From Azospirillum canadense (GTDB lineage: Bacteria; Pseudomonadota; Alphaproteobacteria; Azospirillales; Azospirillaceae), in NCBI RefSeq assembly GCF_025961225.1, contig NZ_JAOQNG010000001.1:2452001-2516000 (forward strand): a DNA stretch of 64,000 bases. Reading direction: 5' to 3'. Below the pieces are notes generated by a model that was given only the letters and a program-made list of their open reading frames with translations, did no database searches and was not told the DNA's origin. Positions within the stretch are counted from its first letter, which is position 1; the number at the start of each line of letters is the position of its first letter. Both the position numbers and the translations under genes were made by a program. Shown one piece after another: positions 9,221 to 20,113 of this stretch.

Positions 9221-10692
9221 GCGACGAGAAGGCCGTTCTTTGGACCGCCGAGGATGCCGCCGCCGCCACCAATGGGCAGGCGACCTGCCCCTGGACGGCC
9301 ACCGGCGTCACCATCGATAGCCGCAAGGTGGAGCCCGGCGACCTGTTCGTCGCGATCAAGGGGCCGAACTTCGACGGCCATGACTTCGTCGCCAAGGCGC
9401 TGGAAGCCGGGGCCGCTGCCGCCATGGTCAGCACCGTGCCGCCGGGCGTGCCCGGCGACGCGTCGCTGCTGGCCGTGGAGCAGGACACGCTGGCGGCACT
9501 CGCCGACCTCGGCAACGTCGCGCGGCTGCGCAGCAAGGCAAAGGTGATCGGCGTCACCGGTTCGGTCGGCAAGACCGGCACCAAGGAGGCGCTGCGCCAC
9601 GTCCTGTCGGCGCAGGGCCTGACCTTCGCCACGGAAGGCAGCCTGAACAACCATTGGGGCGTGCCGCTGTCGCTGGCCCGCCTGCCGGCCGACCGCGAGT
9701 TCGCCATCTTCGAGCTGGGCATGAACCACGCCGGCGAGATTGGCCCGCTGTCGCGTCAGGTCATGCCGGACGTCTCCATCATCACGACGGTGGAACCCGC
9801 GCATCTGGAGTTCTTCAGCTCCGTCGAGGCCATCGCCGACGCGAAGGCCGAGATCTTCGAGGGCATGAACCCCAACGGCGTCGCCGTGCTGAACCGCGAC
9901 AACCCGCATTTCGGCCGCCTGCTGGCCGCCGCGCGCACCCAGGGCCTCAGCCGCATCTGGAGCTTCGGCACCCACGAGGACGCGGAGGCGCGGCTGCTCG
10001 ACTGCTCGCTGCACGCCACCTGCAGCGCGGTCACTGCGGTCATCCTGGGCGAGCGCATCCAGTATTGCCTGGCGCTGCCCGGCAAGCATTGGGTGATGAA
10101 CAGCCTGGCCGTGCTGCTGGCCGTGAAAGCGGTGGGCGGCGACGTCGCCGCGGCGGCGCGGTCGCTGTCCTCCATCCAGCCGGTGAAGGGCCGCGGCACG
10201 CGCAAGCGCATCCACGCCGCGCGCGGCGCCCTGACCCTGATCGACGAGAGCTACAACGCCAGTCCGGCGGCCATGGCCGCGACCTTCGAGGTGCTGGGCA
10301 AGATCGACCCCGGCGCCGGCGGGCGCCGCATCGCGGTGCTGGGCGACATGCGCGAGCTGGGGGAGCGCGCCGACGCGTTGCACGCCCAACTGGCCGAACC
10401 GCTGAAGGCCGCGCATGTGGACGCGGTCTACGCCTGCGGGCGGCACATGCGCGCCCTGTTCGACCGGCTGCCCGCGGCGATGCGCGGCGGCTGGGCGGAG
10501 ACGAGCGCGGAGCTGGCCCCCATCGTGACGGGCGCCATCAAGGGCGGTGACGTCGTGCTGGTCAAGGGATCGCTGGGCAGCCGCATGGCGGTGGTGGTGG
10601 AGGCGCTCTCCGCGCTGGACACCCGACAGAACAAGAATGACAGCACGCCGGAGGCCTCGACGCAGGCCGCGGCGAACGGACAACGAGGCTGA
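9217..10692 (+). CDS. murF: UDP-MurNAc-tripeptide:D-Ala-D-Ala ligase
   Basis: MurF completes the pentapeptide by adding D-Ala-D-Ala to UDP-MurNAc-tripeptide. The 491-residue protein shows the Mur ligase layout: N-terminal substrate domain ([21 protein letters not shown]), the ATP loop [13 protein letters not shown] near 112, the central motif [11 protein letters not shown] and the C-terminal [11 protein letters not shown]. Start ATG overlaps the murE stop (ATGA). The mraY start follows after 10 bases, so the two are cotranscribed. A Thr/Gln/Ala-rich extension forms the last 20 residues. Confidence 0.96.
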   Translation: MSDEKAVLWTAEDAAAATNGQATCPWTATGVTIDSRKVEPGDLFVAIKGPNFDGHDFVAKALEAGAAAAMVSTVPPGVPGDASLLAVEQDTLAALADLGNVARLRSKAKVIGVTGSVGKTGTKEALRHVLSAQGLTFATEGSLNNHWGVPLSLARLPADREFAIFELGMNHAGEIGPLSRQVMPDVSIITTVEPAHLEFFSSVEAIADAKAEIFEGMNPNGVAVLNRDNPHFGRLLAAARTQGLSRIWSFGTHEDAEARLLDCSLHATCSAVTAVILGERIQYCLALPGKHWVMNSLAVLLAVKAVGGDVAAAARSLSSIQPVKGRGTRKRIHAARGALTLIDESYNASPAAMAATFEVLGKIDPGAGGRRIAVLGDMRELGERADALHAQLAEPLKAAHVDAVYACGRHMRALFDRLPAAMRGGWAETSAELAPIVTGAIKGGDVVLVKGSLGSRMAVVVEALSALDTRQNKNDSTPEASTQAAANGQRG

Positions 10693-10702
10693 CCGGTTCA
10701 TT

Positions 10703-11788
10703 ATGCTCTACAACCTGCTCTTCCCCCTGGCGGACGTCTTCACGCCGTTCAACCTGTTCCGGTACCTGACCTTCCGGACGGGCGGCGCGGTGCTGACGGC
10801 GCTCGTCATCAGCTTCATGTTCTTCCCGCGCCTGATCGCGTGGCTGAAGAGCAAGCAGGGCGAAGGCCAGCCGATCCGCGCGGACGGCCCGGAAAGCCAT
10901 ATGAAGAAGAAAGGCACGCCCACCATGGGCGGCCTGATGATCCTGATCGCCGTGACGATCAGCACGCTGCTGTGGGTCGACCTGACCAACGCCTACACGT
11001 GGATCGTGCTGCTGGTCACGATCGGCTATGGCCTGATCGGCTTCGGCGACGACTACCTGAAGCTGACCAAGCGCAACACCAAGGGCCTGTCGGGCCGCTT
11101 CCGCCTGACGTGGGAGATCATCATCGGCGTTGCCGCCGCCGCGGCGATCATGTTCGTGTCGAACCCGCCGCTGTCCGGCGGGCTGGCGGTACCCTTCGTG
11201 AAGGACTTCCTGATCCAGCTGTCCTGGTTCTTTATCCCGCTGGGCGCTTTCATCATGGTCGGCGCGTCCAACGCGGTGAACCTGACGGACGGGTTGGACG
11301 GCCTCGCCATCGTGCCGACGATGATCGCGGCGGCCTGCTTCGGCCTGATCAGCTACCTGACCGGCAACGCGATCTTCGCGAACTACCTGCAGATTCATCA
11401 TGTGCCCGGCGCGGGCGAGCTTGCCGTTTTCTGCGGGGCTCTGGTCGGTGCGGGCATCGGGTTCCTCTGGTACAACGCGCCCCCCGCCATGGTCTTCATG
11501 GGCGACACCGGGTCGTTGGCTCTCGGTGGCGCACTCGGCGCCGTCAGCGTGGTCACCAAGCATGAGATCGTGCTGGCGATCATCGGCGGCCTGTTCGTGT
11601 TGGAGACCGTGTCGGTGATCGTCCAGGTCGCCTCCTTCAAGCTGACCGGCAAGCGGGTGTTCCGCATGGCCCCCCTGCACCATCACTTCGAGAAGAAGGG
11701 ATGGGCGGAATCCACCGTGGTCATCCGCTTCTGGATCATAGCCTCCATCCTGGCCCTGGTCGGGCTGTCCACGCTGAAGCTCCGCTGA
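10703..11788 (+). CDS. mraY: Phospho-MurNAc-pentapeptide translocase
   Basis: MraY transfers phospho-MurNAc-pentapeptide from UDP to undecaprenyl phosphate, making lipid I at the inner membrane. The 361-residue product has about ten membrane helices and the family motifs [11 protein letters not shown], the double Asp [16 protein letters not shown] that holds magnesium, [11 protein letters not shown] and the [13 protein letters not shown] loop. The start was chosen at 10703 because [20 protein letters not shown] is the normal N-terminus; an open frame continues upstream but lies within murF. Length matches the family. Confidence 0.97.
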   Translation: MLYNLLFPLADVFTPFNLFRYLTFRTGGAVLTALVISFMFFPRLIAWLKSKQGEGQPIRADGPESHMKKKGTPTMGGLMILIAVTISTLLWVDLTNAYTWIVLLVTIGYGLIGFGDDYLKLTKRNTKGLSGRFRLTWEIIIGVAAAAAIMFVSNPPLSGGLAVPFVKDFLIQLSWFFIPLGAFIMVGASNAVNLTDGLDGLAIVPTMIAAACFGLISYLTGNAIFANYLQIHHVPGAGELAVFCGALVGAGIGFLWYNAPPAMVFMGDTGSLALGGALGAVSVVTKHEIVLAIIGGLFVLETVSVIVQVASFKLTGKRVFRMAPLHHHFEKKGWAESTVVIRFWIIASILALVGLSTLKLR

Positions 11789-11802
11789 GGGTCCGCTTCC
11801 CG

Positions 11803-13191
11803 ATGATCAACCTTTTCTACATGGACGGGCTGCCGGTGGCGGTGATGGGGCTGGGCAAGTCCGGCCTCGCCACGGCCGAGGCGCTGGCCCGCAGCGGCGC
11901 CGACGTGTGGGTCTGGGACGACAAGGACGCGTCGCGCGAGGCCGCCGCGGCCAAGGGCTACAAGGTCGTGGACCTGATGACGGCGGACCTGTCGGAGCTG
12001 ACGACCATCGTCTGGTCGCCGGGCATCCCGCACAGCTTCCCCAAGCCCCACCCCGTGGCCGAGCGCGCCCGCGCCGCCGGGATCGAGCTGGTCTGCGACA
12101 TCGAGCTGCTGGCCCGCGCGGAACGCGACAGCGCCTATCTCGGCATCACCGGGACGAACGGGAAGTCCACGACGACGACCCTGGTCGGCCACGTCATGGA
12201 GGCCGCCGGGCGCCGCATCGCAGTGGGCGGCAACCTGGGCACGCCGGTTCTGACCTTCCCCAGCCTGGGCGGTGGCGGCACCTACGTGCTGGAGATGTCG
12301 AGTTACCAGCTGGAGCTGACCGTCTCCATCACCTACGACGTGGCGGTCCTGCTGAACATCACGCCGGACCATCTGGACCGGCACGGCGGCATGGACGGCT
12401 ACATCGCCGCGAAGACGCTGATCTTCCACCGCCAGACCAAGCCGCGCACCGCGGTGATCGGCGTGGACGACGCGCATTGCCGCAAGATTTATGACGACCT
12501 CGTCGCCAAGGGTGACCAGATCGTCTGGCCGATATCCGCCGAGGGGGCCGTCGCCGGCGGCGTCTACGCCGCGGACGGCTGGCTGGTCGACGACACGGAC
12601 GGCAACGCAGAGCGCGTGGCGGAGCTTTCCCGCTTCCCGGCGCTGCTCGGCAAGCACAACTGGCAGAACGCCGCGGCGGCCTATGCGGCCTGCAAGGCGG
12701 CGGGCGTGCCAGTCCCGGCCATCGTCGCCGCCATGACCACCTTCCCGGGCCTCGCCCACCGGCAGCAACTGGTGCGGACCATCGACGGCGTGCGCTTCGT
12801 CAACGACAGCAAGGCGACCAACGCCGACGCCACCGAGAAGGCGCTGGCGACCTTCGACCCGATCTACTGGATCCTGGGTGGCCAGGCGAAGGAGACGGGG
12901 CTCGACGGGCTGGAAGGCCTGATGGGCCGCGTGCGGCACGCCTTCCTGATCGGCGAGGCGTCAGACCGCTTCGCCGCCTGGCTGGAGGCCAACAAGGTTC
13001 CGCACACGCGTTGCGGCACGCTGGACGTCGCGGTGAACGTGGCGGCGGAGCTGGCGTTGGCGGAGCGGCTGCCCAAGGCTTGCGTGCTGCTGTCGCCGGC
13101 CTGCGCATCCTGGGACCAGTTCGCGAATTTCGAGAAGCGCGGCGAGGCCTTCGCCGCGGCGGTAGAGGCTCTGGAGGGGGAAGCGGCCTGA
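11803..13191 (+). CDS. murD: UDP-MurNAc-L-alanine:D-glutamate ligase
   Basis: MurD adds D-glutamate to UDP-MurNAc-L-Ala. The 462-residue product opens with the Rossmann-like VAVMGLGKSGLATAEAL, carries the ATP loop GITGTNGKSTTTTL near residue 115, the EMSSYQLE motif and the C-terminal FVNDSKATNADAT. The ATG at 11803 (MINLFYMDGLPVAVMG) is 14 bases past mraY; an upstream continuation of the frame belongs to mraY sequence. It is followed after one base by ftsW. All catalytic motifs are intact. Confidence 0.96.
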   Translation: MINLFYMDGLPVAVMGLGKSGLATAEALARSGADVWVWDDKDASREAAAAKGYKVVDLMTADLSELTTIVWSPGIPHSFPKPHPVAERARAAGIELVCDIELLARAERDSAYLGITGTNGKSTTTTLVGHVMEAAGRRIAVGGNLGTPVLTFPSLGGGGTYVLEMSSYQLELTVSITYDVAVLLNITPDHLDRHGGMDGYIAAKTLIFHRQTKPRTAVIGVDDAHCRKIYDDLVAKGDQIVWPISAEGAVAGGVYAADGWLVDDTDGNAERVAELSRFPALLGKHNWQNAAAAYAACKAAGVPVPAIVAAMTTFPGLAHRQQLVRTIDGVRFVNDSKATNADATEKALATFDPIYWILGGQAKETGLDGLEGLMGRVRHAFLIGEASDRFAAWLEANKVPHTRCGTLDVAVNVAAELALAERLPKACVLLSPACASWDQFANFEKRGEAFAAAVEALEGEAA

Positions 13192-13192
13192 C

Positions 13193-14314
13193 ATGATGAC
13201 GTTCGACCGTACCGACCAATCCGTCTTCGGCCGCTGGTGGTGGACCGTGGATCGCTGGCAGCTTCTGGCGCTGGCGGTGCTGATGGCGGTCGGCACGGTG
13301 CTGATCACCGCGGCCAGCCCGCCGGTGGCCGAGCGCATCGGCATCCAGGACACCTTCTACTTCGTCGAACGCCACCTGATGATGCTGGTCCCCAGCATCG
13401 CGCTGATGTGCGCGGTCTCGCTGCTCAGCCCGCGCGGCATCCGGCGCACGGCGCTGGTCGTCTTCCTGATCGCGGTGGCGCTGGTCTACGCGACGCTCGT
13501 GGTCGGGGTGGAGATCAAGGGCGCCCGGCGCTGGATCCACATCCCCGGCCTGTCGATCCAGCCGTCGGAGTTCGTGAAGCCCGCCTTCGCGGTGGTCGGC
13601 GCTTGGCTGTTCTCGCTGTCGCGCACCAACCCCGGCTTTCCCGGCGCGCTGCTGTCGATCGTTCTGTACGTCTTCACGGTCGCCGGCCTGCTGATGCAGC
13701 CGGACCTGGGCATGACGGTGGTCGTGTCGGCGGTGTGGTTCTCGCAGTTCTTCCTGGCTGGCCTGAACGTGTTCCTGGTCGCCATCCTGGGCGCGCTCGG
13801 CGGCGTCGGGCTGGTTGGGGCCTATTTCACGCTGCCGCACGTGCACAGCCGCATCAACCGCTTCCTCGACCCCGCCGCCGGCGACAACTACCAGGTCAGC
13901 CGCTCGCTGGAGGCCTTCGCCAACGGCGGGCTGCTGGGCACCGGCCCCGGCCAGGGCACGGTCAAGTTCTCCCTGCCGGACAGCCACGCCGACTTCATCT
14001 TCGCCGTCGCCGGCGAGGAGATGGGGCTGATCTTCTGCCTTCTGATCATCATCCTGTTCGCCTTCATCGTGCTGCGCGGCTTCGCCCGCGTCTTCAACGA
14101 CAGCAACTACTTCGTTCTGCTGGCGGCCAGCGGGCTGCTGATCCAGTTCGGGCTGCAGGCCGCGATCAACATGGGCTCCGCCCTGCACCTGATGCCGACC
14201 AAGGGCATGACGCTGCCCTTCATCTCCTACGGCGGTTCGTCGCTGATCGCGCTGGGCTTCGGCATGGGCATGGTGCTGGCGCTGACGCGCAAGCGCTTCG
14301 GCCCGACGGAGTGA
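13193..14314 (+). CDS. ftsW: SEDS peptidoglycan polymerase FtsW
   Basis: FtsW polymerises lipid II at the septum in complex with FtsI. The 373-residue protein has about ten membrane helices and typical SEDS motifs: GVEIKGARRWIHIPGLSIQP, QPDLGMTVVV, HSRINRFLDP and the C-terminal MTLPFISYGGSSLIALGFG. Two adjacent ATG codons (13193, 13196) could start it. The gene lies between murD and murG, the conserved dcw position, which argues for FtsW over the paralogue RodA. Confidence 0.96.
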   Translation: MMTFDRTDQSVFGRWWWTVDRWQLLALAVLMAVGTVLITAASPPVAERIGIQDTFYFVERHLMMLVPSIALMCAVSLLSPRGIRRTALVVFLIAVALVYATLVVGVEIKGARRWIHIPGLSIQPSEFVKPAFAVVGAWLFSLSRTNPGFPGALLSIVLYVFTVAGLLMQPDLGMTVVVSAVWFSQFFLAGLNVFLVAILGALGGVGLVGAYFTLPHVHSRINRFLDPAAGDNYQVSRSLEAFANGGLLGTGPGQGTVKFSLPDSHADFIFAVAGEEMGLIFCLLIIILFAFIVLRGFARVFNDSNYFVLLAASGLLIQFGLQAAINMGSALHLMPTKGMTLPFISYGGSSLIALGFGMGMVLALTRKRFGPTE

Positions 14315-14322
14315 CACGCGCC

Positions 14323-15483
14323 ATGGCGAAGCCCCCCGAAAAGCCCGGGTCCGAAAAGCCCATCCTGCTGGCCGCCGGCGGCACCGGCGGGCACTTCTTC
14401 CCGGCGGAAGCCCTGGCGCGGGAGCTGCTGGCCCGCGGCCGTAAGGTGGAGCTGGTCACCGACAAGCGCGGCCAAGCCTTCGGCGACAGCCTGCCGGAGG
14501 TGCCGGTCCACCGCATCCGCGCCGCCGCCCCCGGCGGCAGTGTGGTCGGCAAGCTGAAGGCGGCCTGGCAGATGGGCCTCGGCCTGCTGTCGGCCAACGC
14601 GCTGATGCGCCACCTGGAGCCGGCGGCGGTCGTCGGCTTCGGCGGCTACCCGTCGGTGCCCACGGTCTACGCCGCGGCGCAGGCCCGCGTGCCGGTGCTG
14701 CTGCACGAGCAGAACGCCGTGCTCGGCCGCGCCAACCGCATGCTGGTCGCCGCCGCCCGGCGGCTGGCCGTCGCCTTCCCGGAGATTTCCGCGGTCAAGG
14801 ACGACCACCGGTCCAAGATCTTGCGCACCGGCAACCCGGTCCGCCCGGCCGTCGCCGCCAAGCGCGACGCGGCCTATGAGCCTCCGCTCGCGGGTGGCCC
14901 GATCCGCATCCTGGTCATGGGCGGCAGCCAGGGCGCCCGTGTCTTTTCGGAGGTGATCCCGGCGGCGCTCGGCAAGCTCCCCGCGGACATGCGCGCCCGC
15001 GTCCATCTGGCGCAGCAGTGCCGGCCGGAGGATCTGGAGGCCGCGCGCGCCGCGTACGCCGGCATGGGCCTCGGCGGGCTGGAGCTGGAGAGCTTCTTCC
15101 GCGACGTGCCGGAGCGGTTGGCCGGCTGCCATCTCGCCATCACGCGGGCCGGCGCCTCGACCATCGCGGAGCTGACCTGCATCGGCCGGCCGGCCCTGCT
15201 GGTCCCCTACCCGCATGCCATGGATGATCACCAGACCGCCAACGCAAAACAGCTTGCATCGGCCGGTGCTTCGTGGCTCATGCCGCAAACCGATTTCACC
15301 GCCGACGCGCTGGCCGCGCGCTTGACCGACCTGCTGGGCTCCCCCGACGTATTGGCGAAGGGTGCGGAGGCCGCGCGGGCCTGGGGCATGGCCGACGCCG
15401 CACGCCGGCTGGCCGACGCGGTACTGGACATGATTGGCGCCAACGGAAATACGAACAGCAGCACCAGGGAGGCCGCGGAATGA
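14323..15483 (+). CDS. murG: Lipid II synthase MurG
   Basis: MurG transfers GlcNAc from UDP-GlcNAc to lipid I on the cytoplasmic face of the membrane. The 386-residue product has the GT-B fold signature LLAAGGTGGHFFPAEALA at residues about 14-31, the GFGGYPSVPT loop, LLHEQNAVLGRANR, the second-domain MGGSQGARVFSEVIP and the donor site ITRAGASTIAELTCIGRPALL. A 10-residue Lys/Pro/Glu-rich start precedes the core. The start ATG at 14323 follows the ftsW stop by 8 bases. The stop overlaps the start of the next small ORF (ATGA). Confidence 0.96.
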   Translation: MAKPPEKPGSEKPILLAAGGTGGHFFPAEALARELLARGRKVELVTDKRGQAFGDSLPEVPVHRIRAAAPGGSVVGKLKAAWQMGLGLLSANALMRHLEPAAVVGFGGYPSVPTVYAAAQARVPVLLHEQNAVLGRANRMLVAAARRLAVAFPEISAVKDDHRSKILRTGNPVRPAVAAKRDAAYEPPLAGGPIRILVMGGSQGARVFSEVIPAALGKLPADMRARVHLAQQCRPEDLEAARAAYAGMGLGGLELESFFRDVPERLAGCHLAITRAGASTIAELTCIGRPALLVPYPHAMDDHQTANAKQLASAGASWLMPQTDFTADALAARLTDLLGSPDVLAKGAEAARAWGMADAARRLADAVLDMIGANGNTNSSTREAAE

Positions 15484-15737
15484 TCAAGGCAACGCGCAGC
15501 TCCATCACGCGCCGCCGGGCTTCCAAGCCCCTGCGGGACTGGCCGGCCGCCACGACCCGGACCGAAGGCGCCTGGAGCGACCGCCCCACCTGCCCGCTGC
15601 TTCCCCGCGCGGTGGCCGACCACGGCTTCCTGCGCGACCGCCTGCACATCGTCACCGGGGCCCAGCCCCTGCCCATCGGCCTGTCGGATCCGGCCGTGGA
15701 CGCCACCCTCAGCCTGATGCTCCGCCGCGGAAAGTAA
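15480..15737 (+). CDS. Small unknown protein between murG and murC
   Basis: An 85-residue ORF starting at an ATG that overlaps the murG stop (ATGA) and ending 6 bases before murC. The coupling and the lack of any gap make it a probable gene. The product is basic at its N-terminus (MIKATRSSITRRRASKPLRD), rich in Arg, Pro and Leu, with no membrane helix, signal or known motif that I recognise. The core GDW...WSDRPTCPLLPRAV...GFLRDRLHIVTG looks ordered rather than random. The canonical dcw cluster has no gene here. It could be a lineage-specific division factor, or a translated coupling peptide with no other role. Confidence 0.6.
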   Translation: MIKATRSSITRRRASKPLRDWPAATTRTEGAWSDRPTCPLLPRAVADHGFLRDRLHIVTGAQPLPIGLSDPAVDATLSLMLRRGK

Positions 15738-15743
15738 AGTCAC

Positions 15744-17162
<1,419 letters not shown>

Positions 17163-17173
17163 GCGCTGGCTGA

Positions 17174-18121
17174 ATGATGGCGGTTGCCGCGATGACGACT
17201 CCTCACCTCATTGACCGGATGCCGGCCTGCCGCGGGCGGCTCAGCGCCGACGCAGCCCTGGCGAACGTCACCTGGTTCCGCGTCGGCGGCCCGGCGGAGG
17301 TCATGTTCCGCCCGGCCGACGCCGAGGATCTGGCGGACTTCCTGGGCGCGCTGCCGGAGGACGTGCCGGTGACCGTGCTGGGCGTCGCCTCCAACCTGCT
17401 GATCCGCGACGGGGGCATTCCCGGCGTGGTGATCCGGCTTGGCCGCGGCTTCACCGACATCGTCGCCGACGGGCTTGACCTGACGGTGGGCGCTGCGGCG
17501 CTGGACCTGAACGTCGCCAACGTCGCGCGCGACGCGGGCATTGCCGGGCTGGAGTTCCTGTCGGGCATTCCCGGCACCATCGGCGGCGCCTTGCGCATGA
17601 ACGGCGGCGCCTATGGGCGCGAGATCAAGGATGCGCTGGTCGAGGCCCGGGGCGTGACCCGGCGCGGCGAGCGCGTGTCCTACGACAACGCGGCCATGGG
17701 GTTCACCTACCGCCACGCGGGCGTGCCGGAGGACGTCATCTTCACCGGCGGCATCCTGCGCGGCGAGGCCGGCGAGCCGCTGGAGATCGGGCGGCGCATG
17801 GCGGAGATCTCCGACAAGCGCGCCGACACCCAGCCGGTCCGCTCGCGCACCGGCGGTTCCACCTTCAAGAACCCGCCGGGCCACAAGGCGTGGGAGCTGA
17901 TCGACAAGGCCGGCTGCCGCGGCTTCAGCATCGGCGACGCGCAGGTATCGGAAAAGCACTGCAACTTCCTGATCAACCAGGGCGGCGCCACGGCGGCGCA
18001 GCTGGAGGCGCTGGGCGAAGAGGTCCGGCGCCGCGTGTTCGAAACCTCCGGCGTCACGCTGGAGTGGGAAATCAAGCGGGTCGGCGTCCCGGCCGCGCCA
18101 GAGGGAGGAGCGTCCGCATGA
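17174..18121 (+). CDS. murB: UDP-N-acetylenolpyruvoylglucosamine reductase
   Basis: MurB is the flavoenzyme that reduces UDP-GlcNAc-enolpyruvate to UDP-MurNAc with NADPH. The 315-residue product shows NVTWFRVGGPAEVMF, the FAD-binding VLGVASNLLIRDGGIPGVVI, GIPGTIGGALRMNGGAYG and the late RTGGSTFKNPPGHKAWELID with the active-site Ser. It is the short type I form lacking the long insertion, common in alphaproteobacteria. Three starts are possible (17174, 17177, 17192); the first was kept because no Shine-Dalgarno decides. The stop overlaps ddl by 4 bases. Confidence 0.95.
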   Translation: MMAVAAMTTPHLIDRMPACRGRLSADAALANVTWFRVGGPAEVMFRPADAEDLADFLGALPEDVPVTVLGVASNLLIRDGGIPGVVIRLGRGFTDIVADGLDLTVGAAALDLNVANVARDAGIAGLEFLSGIPGTIGGALRMNGGAYGREIKDALVEARGVTRRGERVSYDNAAMGFTYRHAGVPEDVIFTGGILRGEAGEPLEIGRRMAEISDKRADTQPVRSRTGGSTFKNPPGHKAWELIDKAGCRGFSIGDAQVSEKHCNFLINQGGATAAQLEALGEEVRRRVFETSGVTLEWEIKRVGVPAAPEGGASA

Positions 18122-19065
18122 CGACGCACAAGAAGCACGTCGCGGTCCTGATGGGCGGCTGGTCGGCCGAGCGCGAGGTATCGCTGGTCAGCGGCGCCGG
18201 CGTCGCCAAGGCGCTGGAGGAGGAAGGCTACACGGTCACCGCGGTGGACGTGCAGCGCGACCTGACCGGGCTGATCCAGGCGCTGAGCAACCCGCGCCCC
18301 GACGTCGTCTTCAACGCGCTGCACGGGCGCGGCGGCGAGGACGGCACCATCCAGGGCGTGCTGGAGTTCCTGGGTCTTCCCTACACCCATTCCGGCGTGC
18401 GGGCGGCCGCCGTCGCCATGGACAAGGCGATGACCAAGCAGGTGCTGTCCACGGTCGGCGTGCGCTCCCCCAAGGGCATCGTGCTCACCCGCGGCGAGCT
18501 GACCGGCGGCGCGCACCCGATGCCCGCCCCCTACATCGTCAAGCCGGTGGACGAAGGTTCCACCGTCGGCGTCACGCTGGTGCGCGAGGGGCAGAACAGC
18601 CCGGTCGGCGACGCCTGGACCTTCGGCGAGCGCGCGCTGGTCGAGGAGTTCATCCCCGGCCGCGAGCTGACCGTCGGCGTGATGGGCGGGCTCGACGACG
18701 ATTGCCGGGCCCTGACGGTCACCGAAATCCGCTTTGAAGCACAGGTGTATGACTATACGGCCAAATACAGCGCCGGTCATGCCGTGCATACTGTGCCCGC
18801 GCAGATCCCCGATGACATCGCGGAGGAAGCCAAGAGAATGGCGATCCTCGCGCATAGGACTTTGGGCTGCCGCGGCGTTTCGCGCAGTGATTTTCGTTGG
18901 GATGATAGTAAAACGGGAACCGCCGGTTTGTACTTCCTGGAGATCAACAACCAACCCGGCATGACCCCGCTGTCGCTGGTGCCCGAACAGGCCGCGTCGG
19001 TCGGGATCTCCTATGGTGCCCTCGTCGCTTGGATGGTGGAGAACGCCGCATGTCAGCTCGACTGA
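18118..19065 (+). CDS. ddl: D-alanine:D-alanine ligase
   Basis: Ddl makes the D-Ala-D-Ala dipeptide used by MurF. The 315-residue ATP-grasp enzyme has VAVLMGGWSAEREVSLVSG at the start, FNALHGRGGEDGTIQG, the YIVKPVDEGSTVGV loop and the C-terminal FLEINNQPGMTPLSLVPEQA with metal ligands. It starts at the ATGA overlap with murB and overlaps ftsQ by 16 bases. The stretch 18721-18945 uses codons unlike its neighbours (AGA, AGG, AGT, ACT, TTT, TTG, AAA, several GAT), although the protein stays in frame and conserved. Confidence 0.96.
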   Translation: MTTHKKHVAVLMGGWSAEREVSLVSGAGVAKALEEEGYTVTAVDVQRDLTGLIQALSNPRPDVVFNALHGRGGEDGTIQGVLEFLGLPYTHSGVRAAAVAMDKAMTKQVLSTVGVRSPKGIVLTRGELTGGAHPMPAPYIVKPVDEGSTVGVTLVREGQNSPVGDAWTFGERALVEEFIPGRELTVGVMGGLDDDCRALTVTEIRFEAQVYDYTAKYSAGHAVHTVPAQIPDDIAEEAKRMAILAHRTLGCRGVSRSDFRWDDSKTGTAGLYFLEINNQPGMTPLSLVPEQAASVGISYGALVAWMVENAACQLD

Positions 19066-20015
19066 GCATCGATCCGCAGTTCCGCCCGACCTCTGGCATG
19101 GCGATGGGCGCCCGGCCGCGCGACGAGATGCCGGTGCCGCCGCGCGCCATGGCGCAGTCGGCACAAAAAGGCAACCGCCGCCGCGCTTGGCCGCGCTGGA
19201 CGCGCCCCGCCGTCAAGGCGGCGATCCTGCTGACTCCGGTGCTGGTCATGGGCGGCTTCGCCGGTTCCGCCTGGAAGCGCGGCACCTTCGCGGAGACGGC
19301 GGCAGCCGTTCAGGACAGCCTGATCGCGGTCAGCGCCTCGGCCGGCTTCGCCATCAGCGACGTGATGGTCGAGGGCCGGACGGAGACGGACAAGAACGCC
19401 ATCCTGCGCACGCTGGGCGTGCAGCGCGGCGACCCGATCCTGGCCGTCAACCTGGCCGAGGCCAAGGAGAAGCTGGAGAGCCTGCCCTGGGTGTCCGGCG
19501 CCGCCGTGGAGCGCCGCCTGCCCGACGTCCTCTACGTCCGCCTGTCGGAGCGCCAGCCGATGGCGATCTGGCAGCATGACCGCAAGTTCACTGTCATCGA
19601 CCGCGAGGGACGCCCGCTGGCTGACGCGACCGAATTGGCCCGCCGCGGCAACGAGCGAATTGAGACGCTGCCCCAGGTTCTGGGCGCCAACGCGCCGTTC
19701 CAGGTGCCGAAGTTGCTGGCCGCGCTCGACAACGTGCCGTCGCTGCGCGACAAGGTGAGCGCCGCCAGCTGGCTGGGCGACCGCCGCTGGGACCTGAAGC
19801 TGAGCAACGGCGTCGTCGTGAAGCTGCCCGAGGCCGGGATGCACACAGCACTTCGCCAACTGGCCGAGATGGACAGCACGGGCAAGGTGCTGGACCGCGA
19901 CATCGTCGCGATCGACCTGCGCCAGCCCGACCGCGCGGTGCTCCAGACCTCCACCACCGCCGTCCTGCCCTGGACGGAGGAGGACAACAAGAAGAAGCCG
20001 GGCAAGAAGACGTGA
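19050..20015 (+). CDS. ftsQ: Cell division protein FtsQ
   Basis: FtsQ is the bitopic divisome scaffold that binds FtsL/FtsB. The 321-residue product has a long basic cytoplasmic N-terminus, a membrane helix near residues 54-75 (AAILLTPVLVMGGFAGSAW), the POTRA domain beginning VMVEGRTETDKNAILRTLG, and the beta domain with WVSGAAVERRLPDVLYVRLSERQP. The start at 19050 (MSARLSIDPQ) was preferred over the in-frame 19029 because GGTGGAG sits at a proper distance upstream. It overlaps ddl by 16 bases. The Lys-rich C-terminus (EEDNKKKPGKKT) is family-variable. Confidence 0.94.
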   Translation: MSARLSIDPQFRPTSGMAMGARPRDEMPVPPRAMAQSAQKGNRRRAWPRWTRPAVKAAILLTPVLVMGGFAGSAWKRGTFAETAAAVQDSLIAVSASAGFAISDVMVEGRTETDKNAILRTLGVQRGDPILAVNLAEAKEKLESLPWVSGAAVERRLPDVLYVRLSERQPMAIWQHDRKFTVIDREGRPLADATELARRGNERIETLPQVLGANAPFQVPKLLAALDNVPSLRDKVSAASWLGDRRWDLKLSNGVVVKLPEAGMHTALRQLAEMDSTGKVLDRDIVAIDLRQPDRAVLQTSTTAVLPWTEEDNKKKPGKKT

Positions 20016-20113
20016 TCCGTCCCCACCACCCACAACCCCACCATCATCCGCATCGCCGTTCGCATCTGGGCGAATGACCGGCCACACAATGATCGGACGC
20101 ACGAGGCCATAGG

